32,757 nt of DNA from Candidatus Eiseniibacteriota bacterium (GTDB lineage Bacteria; Eisenbacteria; RBG-16-71-46; SZUA-252): positions 1-32,757 of the forward strand of contig VBOX01000003.1 of NCBI GenBank assembly GCA_005893265.1, in the 5' to 3' direction. Below, one piece after another: positions 8,274 to 15,524 of this stretch. Position 1 is the first letter of the stretch. The number at the start of each line of letters is the position of its first letter. The notes below the pieces were generated by a model that was not told the origin of the DNA, made no database searches, and worked only from the letters and a program-made list of their open reading frames with translations. The position numbers were made by a program, and so were the translations under genes.

Positions 8274-8710
8274 TCCTCGCGCGTTATCCGCGCGGCGACT
8301 ACGCTCCCCAAGCGCTTTACGCGATGGGGATCTCGCTCGAGAGCATGGGGCGTGCGGCCGATGCCGCAGCCGTGTTCCGTCAGGTCGCGCAGCGTTTCCC
8401 GGACTCCTATGAGGCGACCCGCGCCCGGGATCGCGGGATTCGCTCGGTCGGAACGCCGATGCTGGGGCTGCCGATTGGCGGTGGATATTCGATTCAGGTT
8501 GGCGCCTTCGCGCGGCGCGAGCTGGCCGAGGCGCTCGCGAAGGATCTCAGGCTCGCCGGCGTCGGAGACGTCGCGGTGCAAGAGGGGCGCGAGGCGACGC
8601 CCATCTACCGCGTCCGCGCGGGAGCCTACGCGACGCGCGACGAAGCGCGCGCGCTGGGAGAGAGGCTCCGCCGCGAACGCGGTTTCTCCTACAACATCGT
8701 ACCCCGCTGA
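8135..8710 (+). pseudogene. TPR/SPOR envelope protein, 3' part after an apparent frameshift
   Basis: This frame continues the TPR-type helices (ALRASRPREAVEALKVILARYP, APQALYAMGISLESMG, AAAVFRQVAQRFPDSYEA) and ends with a SPOR domain from about residue 118 to 191, with the characteristic YSIQVGAFARR start and IYRVRAGAYATRDEA second half. SPOR domains bind denuded peptidoglycan glycan strands, often at division sites, so the whole protein probably sits in the periplasm attached to the inner membrane. The frame is closed upstream by a TGA at 8114-8116, so homologous sequence enters it only between 8117 and 8135. The GTG at 8135 is available as a start, but it would give a SPOR protein with no export signal. 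I therefore read it as the second half of the gene starting at 7692. mutS begins 10 bases after its stop. Confidence 0.78.
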
Positions 8711-8720
8711 CTCCCCGATC

Positions 8721-11333
8721 ATGGAATCCACCCCGATGCTCGATCAGTACCGGCGGCTCAAAGCCGAGCATCCGGGAACGATCCTCTTTTTCCGGATGGG
8801 GGATTTCTACGAGACATTCGGCGAGGACGCCCTCATCGCCTCCCGTGTCCTCGGAATCGCGCTTACGAGCCGCGACAAGAAGAAGGACGGCTCGCTCCCC
8901 CTGGCGGGCGTGCCACACCATGCGGTCGAGGGCTACCTTCGCACCCTCGTGCGCCAAGGGCACTCGGTAGCGATCGCGGAGCAAATGGAGCCCGCGGCCG
9001 AGGCGCGCGGTCTCGTGGATCGGCAGATCGTGGAGGTCCTCACCCCGGGGACGATCACGCGAATCGGAATCCTCAACGCGGTCGACAGTAACTACATCGT
9101 GGCGCTTCATCCGGCGGCCGATCGGGTCGGCGTCTCTGTGGCGGAGGTCTCCACCGGAGAGTTCCGGGTGGGAGAGGTCGCGCGGGAGGACCTGCCGGCG
9201 CTTCTCCTGGAATACCCATCTCGTGAGATCGTCTTCCCCGAGGGCGTCGAGGCCGAGCTGGGCGGATCGGAGATCACCCGCGGGGGCGCACGCGTCACGC
9301 GTTGGGACGCCGCGCGGTTTGACGTGCGCTCGGGGCGCCAGGCGCTCGAGCGGAAATTCCGGGTCCAGAGCTTGGATGCCTTCGGGCTGGGCGATCCCGG
9401 CCTCGGGTTCGGAGCCGCTGGGGCGCTCCTCGACTATCTCCGCTCGCTCAAGAAATCGGACCTGCCCCAGATCGGAACGGTCCGCCCCATCCGGGAAGGA
9501 CCGACGCTGGTCGTGGACGAGGTCACACTGCAAAACTTGGAAGTCCTGGAATCGCAGGCGGGACCCGAGCACACGCTGCTCCATCTCCTCGATCGGACCG
9601 AAACGGCGATGGGCGGGCGGGCTCTGCGGGCTCTGCTTCGCGCTCCGGGCGCCGACCTCGGCCTTCTGAACGCGCGCCTCGACAGGACGGAGGCCTTCGC
9701 TTCTTCGCCCCGGCTCCGTGCCGAGACGCGCGAGCGTCTTCACCGAATGCCGGATTTGGAGCGCGCGCTCGGGCTCTTAGGCTCGGGCCGAGCCACCCCG
9801 CGCGACCTGGGGACGGTTCGGGATGCGCTGCTTCGGCTCCCCGGCGTGGCCAAAACGCTCGAGACGTACCGGAATCCCGTCACCGAGGCGTGGCGGTCGG
9901 CGCTTCCCGACCTTTCCGTGCCCGCTTCGGAGCTTGAGCGGGGCCTGGCGGATGAGCTCCCGCTCGTCGCGACCCAAGGAGGAATCATCCGCGAGGGGTA
10001 CGACCCTGTTCTCGACGAGCGGCGGAGAGACGCGTCCGACTCTCGCTCGCAAGTACTGGCTCTCGAGTCGAGCGAGCGGGCCCGGACGGGGATCCCAAAC
10101 CTCAAGGTTGGATTCAACCGCGTGTTCGGCTACTACCTCGAAGTCACGCGCTCCCAGCTCGGGCGCGTTCCCTCGGACTACGTCAGGCGCCAGACCCTGA
10201 CGGGCGCGGAACGATTCGTCACCCCCGATCTCAGTCGGATGGAGGAGCGGATCGAGGCGTCGAGCGTCGAGAGCCACAGGCTCGAGACGGAGCACTTTCA
10301 GAGACTGCGCGATCTCGCCACCCGCGAGATGTCCCGGATTCAATCCGCCGCGCGGGTTCTCGCGGCTCTGGACCTCCATCTCGCGCTGGGAGAGTGCGCC
10401 GCTCGGGAGCGATGGGTGCGTCCTGTGCTGGCCGAGGACCGCGAGCTTCGCCTGGTCGCGTCGCGCCATCCCATGGTGGAGCGCTCGCTCGAGCCCGGAG
10501 CCTTCCAACCGAACGACGTCGCTCTCGATCCGGACGAGGAACAGATCTGGCTCATCACCGGACCCAACATGGGCGGAAAATCCACCTTTCTCCGCCAGGT
10601 TGGGCTGGTCGTCTACCTCGCACACGTCGGATCATTCGTGCCCTGTACTACGGCAAAGATCGGTCTCGTGGACCGGATCTTCACCAGGGTCGGCGCGTCG
10701 GATCAGATCGCGCGCGGAGCCTCCACGTTCTTCGTGGAGATGCAGGAGACCGCGACGATCCTGCGCCAGGCGAGCGACCGGAGCCTCGTGCTGCTCGACG
10801 AGGTGGGGCGCGGGACGAGCACGTACGACGGACTGAGCCTCGCGTGGGCGGTGACCGAGACGCTCCACGACGGCCCCGGACCCAGACCACGCACCCTGTT
10901 CGCCACCCACTACCACGAGCTGACGGATCTCGAATCGAAGCTCCCGCGACTGCGGAACCGCACGGTTCGGGTCGAGGAACGTGGGCATGAGATCGTGTTC
11001 CTCCACGCCCTGGCCCCTGGGCGGGCGGACCGTTCCTACGGAATCCACGTGGCGAAGCTCGCGGGAGTTCCCGAGAGCGTCTTGAGTCGGGCCCGGGAGA
11101 TCCTCGCAAGGCTGGAGGCGGGGGACCGTGCTCCCCAGGAGCCCCCGGGCACGGATGAGGCGGGGAGCAAGAGAGACGACGAGGCCCGCAATCCTTCCGC
11201 GGTGGCGCAACGCTTCGAGGCGGCGCTGGCCCACGAGCTCGCGCGCGTCTCGGTGGAGTCGATGACGCCCCTCGACGCGTCGAACGAGCTGGCCCGGCTT
11301 CGCGACCGTGCGCAGAAGTCCCGGGAACATTGA
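8721..11333 (+). CDS. mutS: DNA mismatch repair protein MutS
   Basis: MutS recognises mismatches and small loops and passes an ATP-dependent signal to MutL. The 870-residue protein has the mismatch-reading F-X-E motif at F29-Y30-E31 (GDFYETF), connector, lever and clamp regions in the middle, and an ABC-type ATPase: Walker A GPNMGGKST at 614-622, Walker B LVLLDEVGRG with D693-E694, and FATHYHEL. The C terminus has YGIHVAKLAGVPESVL and an MTPLDA-type tail. Length and motifs are those of canonical MutS1. The frame is open further upstream, but that part overlaps the SPOR gene and is not MutS-like. The ATG at 8721 fits best; ATG 8736 is an alternative. No clear SD is seen, so it is probably read with lapB and the SPOR gene. 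mutL lies about 7.8 kb downstream, not adjacent. Confidence 0.97.
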   Translation: MESTPMLDQYRRLKAEHPGTILFFRMGDFYETFGEDALIASRVLGIALTSRDKKKDGSLPLAGVPHHAVEGYLRTLVRQGHSVAIAEQMEPAAEARGLVDRQIVEVLTPGTITRIGILNAVDSNYIVALHPAADRVGVSVAEVSTGEFRVGEVAREDLPALLLEYPSREIVFPEGVEAELGGSEITRGGARVTRWDAARFDVRSGRQALERKFRVQSLDAFGLGDPGLGFGAAGALLDYLRSLKKSDLPQIGTVRPIREGPTLVVDEVTLQNLEVLESQAGPEHTLLHLLDRTETAMGGRALRALLRAPGADLGLLNARLDRTEAFASSPRLRAETRERLHRMPDLERALGLLGSGRATPRDLGTVRDALLRLPGVAKTLETYRNPVTEAWRSALPDLSVPASELERGLADELPLVATQGGIIREGYDPVLDERRRDASDSRSQVLALESSERARTGIPNLKVGFNRVFGYYLEVTRSQLGRVPSDYVRRQTLTGAERFVTPDLSRMEERIEASSVESHRLETEHFQRLRDLATREMSRIQSAARVLAALDLHLALGECAARERWVRPVLAEDRELRLVASRHPMVERSLEPGAFQPNDVALDPDEEQIWLITGPNMGGKSTFLRQVGLVVYLAHVGSFVPCTTAKIGLVDRIFTRVGASDQIARGASTFFVEMQETATILRQASDRSLVLLDEVGRGTSTYDGLSLAWAVTETLHDGPGPRPRTLFATHYHELTDLESKLPRLRNRTVRVEERGHEIVFLHALAPGRADRSYGIHVAKLAGVPESVLSRAREILARLEAGDRAPQEPPGTDEAGSKRDDEARNPSAVAQRFEAALAHELARVSVESMTPLDASNELARLRDRAQKSREH

Positions 11334-13110
11334 CGGGCCCACGCCGAATCCGTATTCTTTCCGCGGTCTGCTCGCCGTCTTCGCCGGAGATCCGCATGTC
11401 GCGGCGGCTCCACTCGCGAAAGGGGAGCCCTCTACGCTTCCCACCGATTCGGTCCGTGCCGGCATGACCGGATACGGCCTGAGCGTGTTTCGGGGGACCC
11501 AGGTCGACAGCTTTCCGATGACGATTCTCGGCGTGCTTAAGGGAAACCGTCCCGGGGCCGACCTCATCCTCGCGAAGGCGCGCGGCGATTTCCTCGAGCG
11601 GACCGGGATCATCGCGGGAATGAGCGGGAGCCCGGTGTACATAGGCGGGAAGCTCATCGGCGCCGTTGCCTACACGTGGGCCTTCACCAAGGATCCGGTC
11701 GCCGGCATCACGCCGATCGGAGAGATGCTCACCTCGCTCCGCTCCACGCCTGAAGAGAGGCCCGAGCCCTCCGACGCACGATACGGAGCCCTCGATCTGC
11801 CCCCAGGGGAGGCCTCGCCGTCTCAGGGGGAAGCCCGACCCATCGCGACCCCCCTCGCGCTCTCGGGTTTCACGCCCGAGGCGCTCCGCTACCTGGATCC
11901 GTGGCTCAAGGAGCACGGGTTTGTCTCGGCTCCCGGTGGGAGCACGTCGGACGGAGGATCCTGTGACTCGATCGTGCCGGGCTCCGCCGTCGGCGTTGAG
12001 CTCGTGCGCGGGGACATGAGCGCGACCGCGATCGGCACCGCCACATACCGCCGGGGGAACCGCGTTCTCGCCTTCGGGCATCCCTTCTACGCCCTCGGCC
12101 GCGTGCAGCTTCCGCTGACTGCGGCCACGATCCACACCATCTTCGCGAGCCAGCAGATCTCGACGAAAGTCGGGTCGGCGACGCGCACGTGCGGCACGCT
12201 CGTGGCCGATCGCAGCGTCGGAATCGCGGGAGAGATCGGCGGCTCCCCGTCCATGATTCCCGTGATGGTCTCGATCCACGGTCCACAGGGACGCGATCGC
12301 GACTATCATTTCGAGATCGCGCGCAGCCGCTCCCTGACACCCGGGCTCGCGGCGGCGACGATCGTCAGCTCGATTTCGGAAGCGCTCTTCGACGTGGGTC
12401 TTTCTACCACGCGGTACGATCTCACCTATTCCCTGAACGGGGGGAAGCGCCTTCTCAAGCGCGGCAACGCGATCGTAGCCCCCGCGCCCCTTGCGGGCGC
12501 CGGGGACGACGTCTCGCAGACCTTGTTTCTGCTCCTGATCAACCGGTTCGAGTCGGTGCGGCTGGATTCGCTGCGGGCGGACATCTCCGTGGAAGACGGG
12601 CTGGACCAGGCGATGCTCACCTCCATCCGTGTGGAACCCACAATGGCGGCACCGGGTGAATCCGTTCAGGTGGAGCTTTCGATCCGGCCGGCCCGATCCA
12701 AGCCGGAAACGCGGCGTGTCACGCTGCGAATACCGCCCGGGACTCCGCCGGGAGATCTCCAGATCCGGGTGTGCAACGGTCCGGAGACCGACAAGTGGGA
12801 GCATGATCGCGCGCCCGAGACATTCGAGCCGCAAAACCTGGATCACCTTCTGGGCCTTCTGAGCCGCGAGCGCCGCGGGGATCAAATGTTCGTGCAGCTG
12901 TACCGGGATGTCCGCGGAATCACACTTCGCGGTGGGGAGATATCGCAGGCGCCGCCATCGGTCCTGGACGTGCTCGGTGGTGGATCCAAATCGGGGGATG
13001 GGGCGCCCGTCAAAGGGGCGACGCTCGTGGAGATTCCAATGAACATGGGTCGCGTCGTCACCGGCTGCGAGCAGAAGACGGTGACGGTGTTTCCCTATCG
13101 AGCCCGATGA
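11308..13110 (+). CDS. SpoIVB peptidase S55-like protein, N-terminal start uncertain
   Basis: The frame encodes up to 600 residues. The first recognisable part (LPTDSVRAGMTGYGLSVFRGT, DSFPMTILGVLKG) leads to GMSGSPVYIGGKLIGAVAY, which carries the nucleophile motif of S55 peptidases (S108 counted from the GTG at 11308). A second S55-like block follows: AIGTATYRRGNRVLAFGHPF with H258, and DRSVGIAGEIG. The C-terminal ~200 residues look like a beta-rich domain of unknown function. SpoIVB itself is a sporulation signalling serine peptidase; similar non-sporulation proteins are annotated in Acidobacteria and related phyla without a known role. The GTG at 11308 overlaps mutS and lies upstream of the predicted promoter; the next in-frame start is ATG 11464, which would cut the conserved N terminus. 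No convincing signal peptide is seen. Peptidase activity is inferred only from motifs. Confidence 0.72.
   Translation: MRRSPGNIDGPTPNPYSFRGLLAVFAGDPHVAAAPLAKGEPSTLPTDSVRAGMTGYGLSVFRGTQVDSFPMTILGVLKGNRPGADLILAKARGDFLERTGIIAGMSGSPVYIGGKLIGAVAYTWAFTKDPVAGITPIGEMLTSLRSTPEERPEPSDARYGALDLPPGEASPSQGEARPIATPLALSGFTPEALRYLDPWLKEHGFVSAPGGSTSDGGSCDSIVPGSAVGVELVRGDMSATAIGTATYRRGNRVLAFGHPFYALGRVQLPLTAATIHTIFASQQISTKVGSATRTCGTLVADRSVGIAGEIGGSPSMIPVMVSIHGPQGRDRDYHFEIARSRSLTPGLAAATIVSSISEALFDVGLSTTRYDLTYSLNGGKRLLKRGNAIVAPAPLAGAGDDVSQTLFLLLINRFESVRLDSLRADISVEDGLDQAMLTSIRVEPTMAAPGESVQVELSIRPARSKPETRRVTLRIPPGTPPGDLQIRVCNGPETDKWEHDRAPETFEPQNLDHLLGLLSRERRGDQMFVQLYRDVRGITLRGGEISQAPPSVLDVLGGGSKSGDGAPVKGATLVEIPMNMGRVVTGCEQKTVTVFPYRAR
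11330..11358 (+). promoter_or_regulatory. Predicted sigma-70 promoter for the S55-like gene, overlapping the mutS stop
   Basis: TTGACG at 11330-11335 contains the mutS stop (TGA 11331-11333). A 17-base spacer leads to TATTCT at 11353-11358, so transcription would begin near 11365. An SD-like CGGAGA at 11384-11389 and an ATG at 11396 follow at proper spacing, but that ATG is out of frame with the S55-like protein (see findings). Confidence 0.5.
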
Positions 13111-13148
13111 CGCCGCAGCGGGGCTTATACGAAAGGAGGAACGATCCG

Positions 13149-15323
13149 GTGCGCATGAGATGGCGCTTCTCGGCGGTGTTGGCCGCCTTGGCCCTCGTCG
13201 GTGCTTCGCAAGCGTGGGCGGTGCGGACCTCCCTGTGGACGCAGGATACGGTCGATGACTTCCTCGCCGGCGACGTGACCGGGGTCACGGTCACGAGCGA
13301 TGGGCAAGTCCAGCTCGGCGCCGCGTGGGATTCCGTGGTGACCAGCCTGCCCGAGGTAGCCCAGATCTGGTGCCTCGCGCGGGATTCGAAGGGCCAGATC
13401 TATTTCGGAACCGGAGACGACGGTCGCATCTACCGTTGGGTGCATGGCCGCCCCGCTCAGCTGGTTTGGAATACAGGATCTTCCGAGATCATGTCCATGG
13501 CGATCGACGCGAACGACAACCTGTACGCGGGCACCTCGACGGACGGGCTGATCTACCGCGTCACCGCGCGCGGGGACACGTCCCGCTACTTCGAGACCGG
13601 GGAGCAGTCGGTCTGGACCCTCCTCGTGGGAAAGAACGGAGTCCTGTACGCGGGAACGGGCAGCCGCGGACGCGTCTACAAGATTACCGGCCCCGGCAAG
13701 GGAGAGGTCTTCGCCGAGACGCGGGACGCAAACGTCCTGGCTCTCGCGTGGGCAAAGGACGGCGCGCTTCTGGCGGGAACATCGTCCAAAGGGCTGCTCC
13801 TGCGCATCGAAGCGAACGGGGGCACGCGTGTGATCTACGACTCCGGCGCCGAAGAGCTTCGGGCCATCGCCGTGCTCGACGATGGCTCGATCGCGGTCGG
13901 GACGAATCGGAGTCCGAGCGGATCCTCGGGAGGCGGAGCGGGGGGCGGCGGCGGAGGCGGCTCGCCGGGGGGACCGGCGCTCGGAATTGAGATCACGCCC
14001 AGCGGCGGGGCCAAGTGCGGCGCGTACCTGGTCCAGCCGGACGGTTCCGCGCGGCTCCTCTACGCGCCGCCGTGCGATTTCGTCTACGCGATGGTTCCAG
14101 GGGACGCGGGATCGGTCTGGTTCACGACCGGAAACCCCGCCGCGCTCTTCCGGGTCGGGCTGGATCGGAAATTCGGCCTCCTGGGCGCGACCGAGTCGAA
14201 GCAGCTCTTGGCACTGCTTCACGTGGGCAAGGAAGTGTATGCCGCGGCGGGAAACGCGGCGGTGCTGTACTCGCTCGGGTCCGGCCTCGGCCCCGAGGGG
14301 ATCTACATCTCCGAGGCGCATGACCTTCGCTCGGTGGCATCGTGGGGAGAGGCGAGGGTCTCCGCGTCGGGTGGAGGCGAAGTGCACTGGTCCAGCCGGA
14401 GCGGGTTCAGCAAGACGCCCGACGACGGGTGGAGCGGCTGGTCGCGCGAGGTCCCGGTCAAGGGCTACGTCAAGATCGAGAGCCCGCCCGCGAGGTTCCT
14501 GCAGTACCGCCTCCGGTTTCGCCGTGGCTCGGGGGAGCTACCGACAGTCTCGACCGTCGAGGTTGCCTATCTCCAACGCAATCTCCCTCCGTCGATCGCG
14601 AACGTGACGCTGTACGGTCCGGAGAATCCTTATTTCGAGGGAGGCCCCGAATACCGGCCGCCGCAAATCTCCCAGTCGTTTCCGAATGGAATCAAGCTCG
14701 AGTTCTCCCTCCCGCGCTCGGGCCCGCGTCAGGTCTCCGACCCGAGCGCCGCCTGGGCGCGCGGGATCCGAAGCGCGTCCTGGGACGCGGCCGATCCGAA
14801 CGGCGACAATCTCCGCTACAAGCTTTATATCAAGGCGGACGACGAGACCGCGTGGAGGTCGCTCTCCATCGGGACGGATGATCGCGCGTTCAGTTGGGAC
14901 GCAGAGTCGTTCGCGAACGGGACGTACCGGCTCAAGCTGGAGGCGAGCGACGCCCCCGACAACCCGGACGGCACGGAGATGAAGGCGGAACGGGTGAGCG
15001 CGCCCTTTGTGATCGACAACATCCCTCCGCGCGTCGAGGGCCTGCGCACCTCTACCCGCGAGGGAAGCTTGAAGGGGCGGAGCACCGTGACCGTTTCGGG
15101 GCTCGCGATCGACGCCGACAGCAGGATCGCGAAGATCGAATACTCGGTGGACGGGTCGGACTGGAAGCAGGTGTTTCCCGATGACTCGATTTTCGATTCG
15201 TTACAGGAGAAGTTCCATTTCGACGTTACCGATCTGACGCCGGGGGAGCACGCGGTCACCGTGCGGGCCTCCGACGAGCAGCGAAATGTCTCGGTTGGAA
15301 AGATCCTCGCGGTCACCCGCTAG
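13149..15323 (+). CDS. Secreted beta-propeller protein with C-terminal Ig/FN3-like domains
   Basis: A textbook SD (AGGAGG, 13134-13139) lies 9 bases before GTG 13149, which I chose over an upstream in-frame ATG at 13107. The N terminus is a signal peptide: basic RMRWR, hydrophobic core, and an AWA-type cleavage site near residue 24. Residues about 60-420 contain blade-like repeats with (I/L)YFGTGDDGRIYRW, LYAGTSTDGLIYRV, LYAGTGSRGRVYKI and LLAGTSSKGLLLRI, as in periplasmic sensor propellers. A glycine/serine-rich run at about 256-276 interrupts the propeller. The C-terminal 250 residues look like two Ig- or FN3-like domains (IRSASWDAADPNGDNLRYKL, LKLEASDAPDNPDGTE, VDGSDWKQVFPDD). Total length is 724 residues. 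Function is unknown; an extracellular or periplasmic binding role is the safest reading. It is probably in one operon with the S55-like gene, 38 bases upstream. Confidence 0.78.
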   Translation: MRMRWRFSAVLAALALVGASQAWAVRTSLWTQDTVDDFLAGDVTGVTVTSDGQVQLGAAWDSVVTSLPEVAQIWCLARDSKGQIYFGTGDDGRIYRWVHGRPAQLVWNTGSSEIMSMAIDANDNLYAGTSTDGLIYRVTARGDTSRYFETGEQSVWTLLVGKNGVLYAGTGSRGRVYKITGPGKGEVFAETRDANVLALAWAKDGALLAGTSSKGLLLRIEANGGTRVIYDSGAEELRAIAVLDDGSIAVGTNRSPSGSSGGGAGGGGGGGSPGGPALGIEITPSGGAKCGAYLVQPDGSARLLYAPPCDFVYAMVPGDAGSVWFTTGNPAALFRVGLDRKFGLLGATESKQLLALLHVGKEVYAAAGNAAVLYSLGSGLGPEGIYISEAHDLRSVASWGEARVSASGGGEVHWSSRSGFSKTPDDGWSGWSREVPVKGYVKIESPPARFLQYRLRFRRGSGELPTVSTVEVAYLQRNLPPSIANVTLYGPENPYFEGGPEYRPPQISQSFPNGIKLEFSLPRSGPRQVSDPSAAWARGIRSASWDAADPNGDNLRYKLYIKADDETAWRSLSIGTDDRAFSWDAESFANGTYRLKLEASDAPDNPDGTEMKAERVSAPFVIDNIPPRVEGLRTSTREGSLKGRSTVTVSGLAIDADSRIAKIEYSVDGSDWKQVFPDDSIFDSLQEKFHFDVTDLTPGEHAVTVRASDEQRNVSVGKILAVTR

Positions 15324-15524
15324 TCGTGCGAAATGCATGATCCGCCCCCGCCAAGAGTCCCGCGCTTGGGGCGCACGCACGTCGCGTCCTAAAAATCTCC
15401 GGTAAGTCACGCATTCACGGGCTCCGCGATTCCCGGGCGGCGACGGTCGCCCGGTGGTACGATCCTTGCGCTTCCCGGGCCGGATCAATGGCTCTCTCGG
15501 GCTGGCCGGCCACGCAGGGGTGTC
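15324..15524 (+). other. Intergenic region with inverted repeat and a possible -10 box
   Basis: This 201-base gap lies between the propeller gene and the GAF gene. It holds CCGGGCG (15433-15439) and CGCCCGG (15448-15454), a 7-base stem with an 8-base loop; the centre also reads as GGCGAC-G-GTCGCC. No T run follows, so it is not a standard terminator and may be an operator. TACGAT at 15458-15463 could be a -10 box, but no good -35 is seen. An AGGGG stretch at 15513-15517 is the likely SD of the next gene. Confidence 0.35.

Noticed and set aside
8352-8720. Upstream extension of the mutS frame
   Set aside because: The extra residues overlap the SPOR-coding frame and do not resemble MutS; the normal start is at 8721.
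10681-12885. Long open frame of over 700 codons on the - strand opposite mutS and the S55-like gene
   Set aside because: It is antisense to a certain mutS, is rich in Arg/Gly/Pro as expected of GC-rich shadows, and shows no family motif.
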